DNA from: Candidatus Obscuribacterales bacterium
Lineage (GTDB): Bacteria > Cyanobacteriota > Vampirovibrionia > Obscuribacterales > Obscuribacteraceae
Length of the DNA: 38,030 nucleotides
Assembly (NCBI GenBank): GCA_019747875.1
Contig: JAIEQI010000227.1
Span: forward strand, 1 to 38,030
Direction of reading: 5' to 3'
Part shown: in pieces, positions 23,274-31,612 of the stretch
Layout: each line of letters begins with the position of its first letter
Numbering within the stretch: position 1 is the stretch's first letter
The notes under the pieces: model-generated
What the model saw: only the letters and a program-made list of their open reading frames with translations
The model's database searches: none
Told to the model about the DNA's origin: nothing
Program-made: the position numbers and the translations under genes

Positions 23274-25850
23274 TTACTTGGTGCCGTTGTTGTCCGGAAT
23301 CGGAGCACCAGCTGGCAGTGTGTTCGGGATCGGGAAGGTCTTCTCTACCATACCGCTGGTGTATTGACCTTCGTCGATTACGCTTGGCTCAACTTGAAGA
23401 ATGTTGAGGTCACGACGTCCTTCCATCTTGTTGAGTTCCGCAGGGATCTTGAGCTGTCCAGGGCTTCCTGGCAGGATCACTTCGGGACGTACTGAGACGA
23501 TAAGTTCGCTTTCGTTCTTAGCAAATGCCTTCGAGCGGTAGAGAGCGCCGAGTACCGGTACTTCACCGATCATAGGAGTTTTCTGCAATGTACGACCGCT
23601 GTTTTGTGAAACGAGTCCCGAGATGAAGAGTTCTTGTCCGGGCTTCATTTCAACTGTCGTTTGTGTCTTTCTGGTTGTGAATGCTGGAACCGAAGATATC
23701 GCTCCACCAGCTCCTGCTTGGTTAGGCAGAACGAATGCGTTAGCTCTGTCTAGCAATCTTTCTTCAGGAGAAACCTGGAGATTGATTGTTCCATTTTCCA
23801 GAAGGACTGGAATCATGTTCAATCTCAAGCCGTATGGCTCGAACACGATTGACTGAGCGGCTGTACCAGCTGTTGCAATAGATTGCAAGATTGGAATTTC
23901 ACCACCAGCCAGGAACGCAGCTCTTTCACCAGAGATGGTGACGAGTGTTGGCTCAGCCAGGATACGGGCTCTCGAATAACCGATTGTTCCGTTTACTGTC
24001 GGGTTGATAGACCAACGGGAAGCGTTACCTGTCGTGAAGTTCGATACTGCCTGGAACATGTTGGCCAAGTCAGCTTGTGTGAACGTTGCACCGCCTGGGT
24101 TACCGAACAGAGCTTGACCGCCGAGCAGTGACGGAAGTCCGTTGATAACACCGAGACCGAGGTTGGAGAACACGTTGTTCAAGCCGCCGCCCAGGAAGTT
24201 AACCGGTGCGGTGCTTGCTCCGAAGAATGGGTTAACACCCGGAGCAATTGTTGCTTGTTGAGCAAGTGCTGATACCAGACCCGGAGGTGTGGTCACGATT
24301 GTTTGACCGCCAGGTTGTACAGTGGTGGTCGGTGTCGGTGCGAAGAGCTGGTTCAAGAAGTTGATACCAGGTGCTCCCCCACCGTTGATGTTTTGCAAAC
24401 CAGTGATGTTGGTGGCTGTGACTTGGTTCATACCCGGATATGCCGGGTTTTGGAATGTACCAAATGTTCCGTTAACACCAGGCTGAGTGGTCAGGAAGTT
24501 GGTGTTGTTTGCTGCTGATTGGGCGTTACCACCGATTGCGAAACCGAAGGTTTGGCTGGTGAAACCGATACCGAGTTGCAGACCCAACTCACGAACCGAA
24601 GCCGAGTTCATTTCCATGAATGTGCAGTGCAACACGATAAGCGGAGTCTTGCGGATTTGAATCAAGCTTGTGACTCTGCCGCCATCACTGATGATGGTTT
24701 GGGCTTTGCTTATGTTGTTGTTTTGGTTGCCGAAGAATGTGTAGCGGTCAACTTGACCGATAGCAGAAAGTGCACCGGTTTGTTGAGCTTGGTTGGCTGT
24801 ACCACCTTGTTCACCAGGTCGAACGCCCATGATGCGGCTGTTTGACACAGTGATCGCCATTCCGCGGTCATCCATGAAAGCATTAGCTACAGCGAATGCT
24901 CTGATTACTGATTCTGGGTGATCGACATCGCCCTGGAGGACTACGCGATCTGAACCGTTGACGTTGAAGGGCTTGACGATGATACGGGGATCGATTTCAC
25001 GAAGCATCGCTTGCAATTGTGAGTAATCGCGAGCAACTTTAACGTCGATTGCAACCGAGTTACCGGCGTCGTCCCAAATTACGAGAGTGGCGCCACCAGG
25101 AGCTTTACCGAGAAGAACCATTTGGTTTTCGGCAACGACTACAGGCTCAGCAATCGAAGGATCACTTATAGATGTACGGATGATTTTGTTGCGCAGTTTG
25201 AATGTACGTGATTGAGCAACTTTCAAATCAATCGTGTTGCTTGGCTTGAATTCTTCCAGGTCGACCGTTCCGGAAACGACTGGAGGAATCGGTGCAACTG
25301 CGGTTGAAGAACCGTCATTTGCATCTGCCAAAATTTGGTCTGGAGCCAGCTGGGCAATGAGCTCTTTATTGTGGCTCTTTGCTGGAGCTGCTGGTGCCGG
25401 CATCGGAGCTGCTTCTGTCGCGGCAGCGTCACTGGCGACGCTGTTGTCCATTGCGACCAACTTCGGTTGCTCGGTGCTTGCCGTGGCTTCCGGAGCAGCT
25501 TCTTGCTCGGACATTGGTGAATGAATAGTAAGGGCAGCGCCTGGAGCTGTCTTAGTTCCGGCGGTTTTGTCTTTGCCAAAGAACAAAGCTACTTGTCCGC
25601 TGGTGCCACTATTGGCAATACCAGCGGCATTAAGTGGGACTGAGCTTTTGGCTACTGTGCTTTTTCTTACTTGCGGTGCAACGCTTCTCTTCTGAGCAGA
25701 CTTCGCATTACTCTTGGAGCTAACTTTTTGAGCTCCGGCAAGTTTTTCCCAGATTGCCGCGGAGCCTGGAGACGCACTCGCCTGTAGTAAGTTTGCCTGC
25801 AGAAGTGCAAGTGAAAGCGTTAGGGATAAGCACAACTGGGGCTTGTTCAT
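23274..25850 (-). CDS. CpaC/RcpA-like pilus secretin
   Basis: The 858-residue protein has a signal peptide (MNKPQLCLSLTLSLALLQANLLQASA) and a low-complexity Ala/Ser/Lys-rich region to about residue 200. The pilus-secretin N-terminal domain follows (about 205-275, LKVAQSRTFKLRNKIIRTSISDPSIAE). A BON-like segment includes VVLQGDVDHPESV. The secretin core starts at about FMEMNSASVRELGLQLG. It is interrupted by roughly 150 residues rich in Asn, Gly, Pro and Thr, and ends with ARILAEPTLVTISGERAAFLAGGEIPI, VEMKPGQELFISGLVS and KTPMIGEVPVLGALYRS. Secretins form outer-membrane gates of type II secretion, Tad or type IV pilus machines. No other machine gene is adjacent. GGAAGGA precedes the ATG. Confidence 0.9.
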   Translation of the reverse strand: MNKPQLCLSLTLSLALLQANLLQASASPGSAAIWEKLAGAQKVSSKSNAKSAQKRSVAPQVRKSTVAKSSVPLNAAGIANSGTSGQVALFFGKDKTAGTKTAPGAALTIHSPMSEQEAAPEATASTEQPKLVAMDNSVASDAAATEAAPMPAPAAPAKSHNKELIAQLAPDQILADANDGSSTAVAPIPPVVSGTVDLEEFKPSNTIDLKVAQSRTFKLRNKIIRTSISDPSIAEPVVVAENQMVLLGKAPGGATLVIWDDAGNSVAIDVKVARDYSQLQAMLREIDPRIIVKPFNVNGSDRVVLQGDVDHPESVIRAFAVANAFMDDRGMAITVSNSRIMGVRPGEQGGTANQAQQTGALSAIGQVDRYTFFGNQNNNISKAQTIISDGGRVTSLIQIRKTPLIVLHCTFMEMNSASVRELGLQLGIGFTSQTFGFAIGGNAQSAANNTNFLTTQPGVNGTFGTFQNPAYPGMNQVTATNITGLQNINGGGAPGINFLNQLFAPTPTTTVQPGGQTIVTTPPGLVSALAQQATIAPGVNPFFGASTAPVNFLGGGLNNVFSNLGLGVINGLPSLLGGQALFGNPGGATFTQADLANMFQAVSNFTTGNASRWSINPTVNGTIGYSRARILAEPTLVTISGERAAFLAGGEIPILQSIATAGTAAQSIVFEPYGLRLNMIPVLLENGTINLQVSPEERLLDRANAFVLPNQAGAGGAISSVPAFTTRKTQTTVEMKPGQELFISGLVSQNSGRTLQKTPMIGEVPVLGALYRSKAFAKNESELIVSVRPEVILPGSPGQLKIPAELNKMEGRRDLNILQVEPSVIDEGQYTSGMVEKTFPIPNTLPAGAPIPDNNGTK

Positions 25851-26404
25851 AGAAAATCCTTCCTCTTTCGTACCTCTACGTGCCTGATGAGCAGATCACA
25901 AACATTCCGATTCAGCCACTAACCTTAGCATGCCTGTTTGGAATGACACAATTTTTTCGGATAAACCTTTCTAGATATGAGAAACCAAGAGAGTTATCGG
26001 CGGAACTAAAACTAGTAACTTGGGATGCCATTTGTATATGTCCGAGTCCTTCTCTGTTAGCCATAAGTGCCAGATTTTGGGGGTATTCCGGCTTTCTCAT
26101 TCTCTGCAACTTAATTGTTGCGGAATTTTGACTTTGCTTTGAATGACAACCACATGTGGTGCCTTTCGGTCACAAAAATTGTCAAGCGAGCCAATAAATT
26201 CCTTTACTGTGTGGCAGGATTCTAACAAGATTTTTGCGGATGAGATAGTACCTATTTTCATCAGAGTGGGCATAATTTTAAAAATAGTCTCTTATCAGCC
26301 AGTCAAGGGAATGACAACACGCTTCGTTTCGCGCCCGTCGGTGTCACGCGTGGTGCCATCTGACATGTCTAATTTCACGACTGCGAAATGATACTTTATT
26401 ACTT

Positions 26405-26453
26405 GAAAAGCCGGAGTCGCTGTTTCTTGTGTCAAGAGGGCTTTTCGGGTTTT
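26405..26453 (+). terminator. Orphan plus-strand terminator
   Basis: GAAAAGCC (26405-26412) pairs with GGCTTTTC (26439-26446). An inner TCTTG/CAAGA hairpin lies in the loop, and GGGTTTTTT follows. No confident gene precedes it on the plus strand, so it may end a small RNA or an mRNA for the 82-codon frame at 26143-26391. Confidence 0.6.
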
Positions 26454-26502
26454 TTGCTGCAACTAAAATAGTTTTCTTTGACAACGCAGAATTGAGTTGC
26501 GT

Positions 26503-26907
26503 TCAAAAATCATCCTTATAAGTTGATGCTGTTTTGTAGCAGCTTGATTTTGAAGGAGCTTCGAGAAGCCTGTGCAGATAGTGTTTTCGGCGTTGAGTAT
26601 AAATCTCTTCCGCAATTCGCTTTCGCTTTCGTTCATCATTTTCGCCTTCTTTGCCCCAGTTCTCATGCCTCAATTTTTGAGATGAAGGACAGCGCAAGAG
26701 CTGCTCGGCTTGACATGCCAGTCGCCAGAGAGTCTTTTCTATCCAGTCTTTCCGGGGTCCTATAAAGTCGAATTCTTCTCTTGACGTCGTCTGCCCGAAA
26801 AATGAATCGAATGACTTGTCAATTCGCCGAAGGAACCAGACATGTCTCCTTAATTCTTTTTGATCTGAATTTCTCTTTGACCTCTTGGCTGCAGCTCTTT
26901 CTCGCAT
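26503..26907 (-). CDS. Doubtful small basic protein
   Basis: This is a 134-residue frame rich in Arg, Lys and Glu (MRERAAAKRSKRNSDQKELR). A plausible amphipathic middle (RKDWIEKTLWRLACQAEQLLRCP) reads like real protein. There is no Shine-Dalgarno before the ATG, and another minus-strand frame (26463-26666) also looks protein-like, so coding is unproven. It is divergent from rpaB. No family is recognised. Confidence 0.4.
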   Translation of the reverse strand: MRERAAAKRSKRNSDQKELRRHVWFLRRIDKSFDSFFGQTTSREEFDFIGPRKDWIEKTLWRLACQAEQLLRCPSSQKLRHENWGKEGENDERKRKRIAEEIYTQRRKHYLHRLLEAPSKSSCYKTASTYKDDF

Positions 26908-27067
26908 TTAACGAGAGCTGCAGAAGGTCAGTGATTCAATGACACGGCCGGTTTTCAGAATGATCTGAAGTCTATGTCAGCAGATCTTCGGCCAATTGTG
27001 ATACATATAAAGCTGCGCCCAGGGCGGCGCTTCATTATGCTTAGAAAAGAACGGCAGACTTACTAAA

Positions 27068-27826
27068 ATGAACACTGAGTTAGCAGGGGAAGGTCGGGAC
27101 GTGGAAGGTCAAAATAGCCAGGAAAAGATCCTAGTCGTTGACGATGAAGCTTCAATCAGGCGGATTCTGGAAACGAGATTGAAGATGGCAGGATATAACG
27201 TTGCCACCGCCGCTGATGGCCAAGAGGCTCTCGATCAATTCAACGCTTTTCAACCAGACCTCGTAATTCTCGACGTAATGCTTCCGAAATTGGACGGCTA
27301 CGAAGTTTGCCGGGAGATTCGTAAGACGTCCGATACGCCGATTATTATGCTGACAGCCGTCGCCGATGTTTCTAACCGGATCCAGGGCTTGGAAATAGGA
27401 GCCGATGACTATGTCGTCAAACCGTTCAGCCCTAGCGAACTGGAGGCTCGTATAAAAGCTGTTTTGCGTCGCACCGTCGAGCGCACTCAAGATGCATCCA
27501 CCAGCAAAACAACTAATGTCATCAGTATCGGTAATTTGAAGATCGATCTTAATAAGCGTCAAGTGACCAAAAAGAACGAACGAATTCGTCTCACTGGTAT
27601 GGAGTTCAGCTTGCTTGAGTTGTTGGTCACAAATTCCGGCAAACCATTCTCGAGAAGTGAAATCTTGCAGCAAGTCTGGGCTTATCCACCAGATCATCGC
27701 ATTGATACGCGGGTTGTCGACGTCCACATCAGCCGCTTGCGTTCCAAATTGGAGGATGATTCCTCCAATCCGGATCTGATACTCACCGCGCGTGGTATCG
27801 GATATATGTTCCAGAAGATCAACTAG
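27068..27826 (+). CDS. rpaB: RpaB, OmpR-type response regulator
   Basis: The 252-residue protein has a receiver domain (acid pair D25/D26, phospho-Asp D69, T96, K118) and an OmpR/PhoB-type winged-helix DNA-binding domain (about 150-250, ending TARGIGYMFQKIN). The sequence EKILVVDDEASIRRILETRL and LDVMLPKLDGYEVCREIRK is very close to cyanobacterial RpaB, including the receiver cysteine (C81). In cyanobacteria RpaB, with the kinase NblS, controls light- and redox-stress genes and is essential. The usual kinase NblS is not adjacent. The closest kinase in the window (19314-20447) lacks NblS-like membrane segments. An N-terminal extension of about 18 polar residues precedes the receiver. Confidence 0.94.
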   Translation: MNTELAGEGRDVEGQNSQEKILVVDDEASIRRILETRLKMAGYNVATAADGQEALDQFNAFQPDLVILDVMLPKLDGYEVCREIRKTSDTPIIMLTAVADVSNRIQGLEIGADDYVVKPFSPSELEARIKAVLRRTVERTQDASTSKTTNVISIGNLKIDLNKRQVTKKNERIRLTGMEFSLLELLVTNSGKPFSRSEILQQVWAYPPDHRIDTRVVDVHISRLRSKLEDDSSNPDLILTARGIGYMFQKIN

Positions 27827-27893
27827 TCGAAGCGATCTACTTCGAGCTACTGCGGAAGCCTTCCGTAAGTGTGGCCGGCTAGTAACCGGGATG

Positions 27894-27926
27894 GCGAACA
27901 GTTCATTAACTGTTCGCTTTGTCTTT
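27894..27926 (+). terminator. Terminator of rpaB
   Basis: GCGAACAGTT (27894-27903) and AACTGTTCGC (27908-27917) form a perfect 10-bp stem with loop CATT, followed by TTTGTCTTTT. A second short stem CGGAAG/TTCCG lies upstream near 27853-27865. Confidence 0.88.
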
Positions 27927-28036
27927 TACAGACTTGCTAAGCGGCGGTTGTAAAGGTATGATGAAAAGCTGAGCTTCAATCTCTGGATGCTTTTCCTCGC
28001 TTGGCGGATAGCCAGGCTTGCCTTTGGAGTGCCTTG

Positions 28037-29002
28037 ATGACGGAGAATACCCTTCCAGTTGCTTGCAGTAGTCAAAACAGTCCCGTCCCTCCCGATATAC
28101 TCACTCGTGTCGTTGCGTATTTGCTTGCTCCCTTTCGCATTTCTGAATGGAAAAAATGTTGCCTTGAGATTCGGAGCCTGGATTGCAAGAAGGCGAGGGA
28201 AGCTGGATTCAAGATTCTTTGTTATTACTTGTTGTTCTCGCCAATTGTTGCAATGCCGTTCTACAACAGCATAATTTTTCATCCGTTTGTTGCCGGCGAT
28301 TATTTTGTTGAGCAAATCGCAGGCGTCAAAAAGCAAGACGTATTTTTCCAATCTGCAGAAAGGAAAATGCATGCTTGGTATTTCTCCAAACCAGGTGCCA
28401 AGAATCTAGTTTTGATCAGTCACGGAAATGCCGGCAATCTAACGCATCGAAAAGCCTTGATACAGTTACTTTTGGAAAGTGGTGCCTCAGTCTTTATATA
28501 TGACTATGAGGGCTTCGGCCGCAGCGACGGAAGTCCTAGCGTGGATAACTGTTGCAACGATGCGTTAGCGGCATATGACTGTGTCAGTAAGCAGTTGAAG
28601 ATTCCTTCTGAGGCGATCATTGTATATGGCGAATCGATTGGGACTGCGTTTACCTGCCAGCTTGCTTCCAAACGAACTGTTTCGAAGATCGTGTTGCAGT
28701 CAGGTTTCTCGTCGCTTTTGCAAATCGCAAATGAAAAAGTGCCTTTGATCGCCCTTTATCCCAAGGAATTATTCATGTGCAATCATTTGGACAGTGCCGC
28801 GTATCTAAAAGGTGCACATCCGCCCGTTTTGATTATTCACGGGCAGAAAGATGAGATAATTCCTGCCCATAATTCTGATGATCTCTATCGTGTGGCATCC
28901 GGTTCAAAGTTCATAGTCAAGTTGCCGGAGGCTGGACACAATGACGTTCCGGAAAAGATGAACTTCGACGGACTATCTGCTTTGTCGAGTTTTGTGCAAT
29001 AG
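28037..29002 (+). CDS. Membrane-anchored alpha/beta hydrolase
   Basis: The 321-residue protein starts at ATG 28037, with TGGAGTG seven bases upstream. An in-frame TTG at 28001 is less likely. Residues about 55-85 hold a hydrophobic anchor (ILCYYLLFSPIVAMPFYNSIIF). The alpha/beta-hydrolase core follows: the oxyanion-side LISHGNAGNL, YDYEGFGRSDG, the nucleophile elbow GESIG (catalytic Ser), the Asp in HGQKDEIIP and the His in EAGHNDVP. It resembles the ABHD17/Bem46-type serine hydrolases, which cleave acyl esters or thioesters. The substrate is unknown. It is separated from rpaB by a terminator, so it has its own promoter. Confidence 0.88.
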   Translation: MTENTLPVACSSQNSPVPPDILTRVVAYLLAPFRISEWKKCCLEIRSLDCKKAREAGFKILCYYLLFSPIVAMPFYNSIIFHPFVAGDYFVEQIAGVKKQDVFFQSAERKMHAWYFSKPGAKNLVLISHGNAGNLTHRKALIQLLLESGASVFIYDYEGFGRSDGSPSVDNCCNDALAAYDCVSKQLKIPSEAIIVYGESIGTAFTCQLASKRTVSKIVLQSGFSSLLQIANEKVPLIALYPKELFMCNHLDSAAYLKGAHPPVLIIHGQKDEIIPAHNSDDLYRVASGSKFIVKLPEAGHNDVPEKMNFDGLSALSSFVQ

Positions 29003-29152
29003 TTTGCAGGCGTTTACCTGGCGTTCGTTTTGGTGGCGCTTTTCGGAAAAATGCGTCCTGCGCGCTATCCATTCCGACCGGCGAGACCTTTCTGAAAACG
29101 ATGTTTCGCGAATTCAGCAATTGGATAAACACTGAAGTAAAAAAGAGCAAAA

Positions 29153-29180
29153 AAAAGGAGCCGCTTTCACGGCTCCTTTT
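29153..29180 (-). terminator. Terminator of ahcY (bidirectional stem)
   Basis: AAAAGGAGCCG and CGGCTCCTTTT form a perfect 11-bp stem. On the minus strand it is followed by a run of eight T residues, the ideal arrangement for ahcY, which ends at 29203. Confidence 0.92.
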
Positions 29181-29202
29181 AAGATCTTCGACTTGGCGAA
29201 TC

Positions 29203-30474
29203 TTATGTACCTGTTCTCCAGGAGTTCATATATTCGACCATTTCCTTGGTCAGAGTGTCGATCTTGACGCCCATTGATTTGAGTTTCAATGCCGCAATCT
29301 CGTAATCAACAGCCTCGGGAAGCGTATGCAATCCCTTCGCCAACGTAGCCTTATTTTTGACAAGGTATTCCAGCGAAAGCGCTTGGTTTGCGAAGCTCAT
29401 ATCCATAACGGAGGCTGGGTGCCCTTCTGCGCATGCCAGGTTGATCAGTCGTCCCTGTCCGAGAACGCAAACCTTATTGCCATTCTTCAACGTATATTCG
29501 TCAACAAGGTGACGGCTTTCGCGCTTGCTCGTGGAAAGCTTCTCGAGTGCTTCGAGATTCAATTCGAGGTCGAAGTGACCAGAATTGCAAACGATTGCTC
29601 CATCTTTCATTTTTTCGAAGTGAGCTTTATCGATGACGTGGCGGTTGCCGGTAACCGTGATGAAGACGTCGCCGATTGAGGCGGCTTCTTCGATTGGCAT
29701 TACGCGGAAACCATCCATTACAGCTTCAACAGCCTTAATCGCGTTGACTTCGGTGACGATCACGTTGGCGCCCATGCCGCGAGCACGCATCGATGTACCC
29801 TTGCCGCACCAGCCATAGCCCAGGACTACCACGGTTCTGCCGGCAAGCAAACGGTTGGTGGCACGGATAATACCATCGAGTGTGGATTGTCCGGTGCCGT
29901 ATCGGTTGTCGAACATGTGCTTGGTTTGAGCATTGTTCACTGCCATCGCTGGGAATGGAAGCTGCCCATCGCGGTCCATTGCTTCCAAACGGGTAATCCC
30001 TGTGGTCGTTTCTTCAGTTGATCCGATCACGTCTTTGATAAGTTCTGTACGCTCAGAAACAAGAGTCGCTATCAGGTCGGAACCGTCATCAATGATCAGG
30101 TGTGGTTTGTGATCGAGAGCGATTTTGACGTGCTTGTGGTAGGTGGGGATATCTTCGCCTTTGATGGCATAAACACGCATCTCATGGTCTGCAACCAGGG
30201 CGGCAGCGACGTCATCTTGCGTCGAAAGTGGATTGGATGCAATCAGGACGCAGTCTGCTCCGCCGGCTTGCAGCGTCAAAGCCAGGTTGGCTGTCTCGGT
30301 TGTGACGTGCGCGCAAACGGAAACGCGCAATCCCTTGAATGGTTTTTCTTTTGCAAATCTTTCTTGAATTAGCTTCAAAACCGGCATGTCGGCTGCGGCC
30401 CATTGAATGCGCTCCTTGCCAATCTTTGCCAAGCTTATGTCTTTAATTTCACAGGCACTTGCTGTCTTGCTCAC
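29203..30474 (-). CDS. ahcY: Adenosylhomocysteinase (S-adenosylhomocysteine hydrolase)
   Basis: The enzyme reversibly hydrolyses S-adenosylhomocysteine to adenosine and homocysteine, relieving inhibition of methyltransferases. The 423-residue protein has the family motifs CAHVTTETANL, SNPLSTQDDVAAAL, the NAD-binding VVLGYGWCGKGTSMRARGMGA and SGHFDLEL, then GQGRLINLACAEGHPASVMDMSF. It ends in YMNSWRTGT. The C-terminal tail with the conserved Lys-Tyr of mammalian enzymes is absent, so it is the shorter archaeal/thermophile-like form. The start is GTG 30474 with AGAGGT eight bases upstream. It is divergent from an exported protein across a region with a perfect palindrome. Confidence 0.97.
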   Translation of the reverse strand: MSKTASACEIKDISLAKIGKERIQWAAADMPVLKLIQERFAKEKPFKGLRVSVCAHVTTETANLALTLQAGGADCVLIASNPLSTQDDVAAALVADHEMRVYAIKGEDIPTYHKHVKIALDHKPHLIIDDGSDLIATLVSERTELIKDVIGSTEETTTGITRLEAMDRDGQLPFPAMAVNNAQTKHMFDNRYGTGQSTLDGIIRATNRLLAGRTVVVLGYGWCGKGTSMRARGMGANVIVTEVNAIKAVEAVMDGFRVMPIEEAASIGDVFITVTGNRHVIDKAHFEKMKDGAIVCNSGHFDLELNLEALEKLSTSKRESRHLVDEYTLKNGNKVCVLGQGRLINLACAEGHPASVMDMSFANQALSLEYLVKNKATLAKGLHTLPEAVDYEIAALKLKSMGVKIDTLTKEMVEYMNSWRTGT

Positions 30475-30923
30475 TAGAACTACCTCTTACGTTGCTGTGA
30501 TTCGGATAGATCGTCGATCCTAGCACTGGAAGCCCGGCTTGCGCCAAAAAACCACTACTTCCGTTAAGCTCTCGGTGTCCTGCTTGACAACTCCTCGTTT
30601 AAGTAACCTCTTGGGAACCTTTGCTAATCATCACATTCCTATATATAGGAATCCAAAAATTGAAAATGATTCGAATTGAATGCGATCCCCGAAAGACTTC
30701 TCTTGACTACGCTTCCGGAAAAAGTTCTTCTTGACTTATTCAAATTCTTATCGTCAAATCTTAAAAAAATGAGTTGAGATTGAACTGACGATTGGAAAAT
30801 TGTTTTCAAGGGCATGACTACTGTGGGAGAGCAAAGAGCTTAAACAACGAATAAATCGAATCCGCTATACCGGAATGTGTTCCGGCCTGGCTGGATTGCT
30901 TCTTGACAGAAAGGCAGGTATCC
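30475..30923. promoter_or_regulatory. Divergent regulatory region with 18-bp palindrome and promoter
   Basis: The region contains the perfect palindrome ATTCCTATATATAGGAAT (30635-30652), a good operator candidate for the two divergent genes. For the plus-strand exported gene, TTGACT (30731-30736) and TCAAAT (30754-30759) are separated by 17 bases, a plausible sigma-70-type promoter. A short transcript leader of about 160 bases would precede the start at 30924. No SAH riboswitch core was recognised upstream of ahcY. Confidence 0.5.
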
Positions 30924-31544
30924 ATGAAAGCGCATGTCAAATTAGTCGAAAAGACTAAAGCCATTCGCAACGCAGTCCTTATGCTTGCCATTTCATTTGT
31001 TGCTATTCCGGCACAAGCCGCCACTCTTCATGGTTATGTTTCCGACACCGCAGATAGTGCCAGCGCCAGAATCTACAGCGCAGCCGTTCAGGAAGCTGTT
31101 GCACCGGCTAGAGCCGATTCGTTTCCGGCAGAACTCCAGGGCTCCTGGGAATGCGTAAGCACTGTTATTGATTCGCTTGTAGACACAGTTCAGCCTGGAC
31201 AACAAGTTGTCTCTCGTTTGAACTTTGTCAAAGTCGATGACGGCCGCATTATGGCTCGCTTCCAGCAACCCGGTTGGACTGAAACTCAAGCCTCCGTTAC
31301 GGCCTATTCAACGGCATCCTATGTAATGGACAAAACCAATTTTTATTATGGCGACCAAACCAATGGCGGTTGGGCTGCTCGTTCTCGCGATCACTATCAA
31401 GTCGTAGACTTGAACAAGATGCTCGCTGAAAGCGAAGTTGACCAATATGTTGGTGGACAATATGTCGGACGCTATCGCACTCGCTCAACACTGGTTCGTA
31501 TCGGCGGATTCGAAAACGTCGCCATGGGAAGAGCTGCAAAATAA
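30924..31544 (+). CDS. Exported protein of unknown function
   Basis: The 206-residue protein starts at ATG 30924 (GCAGGT upstream). A TTG 21 bases earlier is less likely. Residues about 1-35 form a signal peptide (a charged stretch, then AVLMLAISFVAIPAQAA). The mature part begins with TLHGYVSD, contains the segment FPAELQGSWECVSTVIDS, and continues with beta-rich, Tyr/Gln/Thr-rich sequence (RIMARFQQPGW, YYGDQTNGGW). The GSWECVS motif, rich in Trp and Cys, suggests a small ligand-binding or wall-associated domain, but I do not recognise the family. A strong terminator follows. It is probably secreted to the periplasm or wall. Confidence 0.8.
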   Translation: MKAHVKLVEKTKAIRNAVLMLAISFVAIPAQAATLHGYVSDTADSASARIYSAAVQEAVAPARADSFPAELQGSWECVSTVIDSLVDTVQPGQQVVSRLNFVKVDDGRIMARFQQPGWTETQASVTAYSTASYVMDKTNFYYGDQTNGGWAARSRDHYQVVDLNKMLAESEVDQYVGGQYVGRYRTRSTLVRIGGFENVAMGRAAK

Positions 31545-31568
31545 AATCTCGGTCGGAGACAACGAGGG

Positions 31569-31597
31569 GGCTGCGCCAAAAACGCAGCCTTTTTTTG
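31569..31597 (+). terminator. Terminator of the exported protein gene
   Basis: GGCTGCG (31569-31575) pairs with CGCAGCC (31583-31589), loop CCAAAAA, followed by eight T residues. It lies 15 bases before the end of the convergent eno gene. Confidence 0.92.
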
Positions 31598-31612
31598 CTT
31601 CTTGTCGCCGAG

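Larger units (their letters stand above)
25851..27067. other. Long gene-poor region between secretin and rpaB
   Basis: About 1.2 kb. Visible are a perfect 12-bp palindrome ACCACATGTGGT (26149-26160), an orphan plus-strand terminator at 26405-26453, a low-confidence 82-codon plus-strand frame (26143-26391) and a doubtful minus-strand ORF (26503-26907). A TATAAA box at 27006-27011 could serve rpaB, but no good -35 is seen. Confidence 0.5.

Noticed and set aside
30475..30640. SAH riboswitch upstream of ahcY
   Set aside because: I could not find the conserved core or pseudoknot. A covariance-model search would decide.
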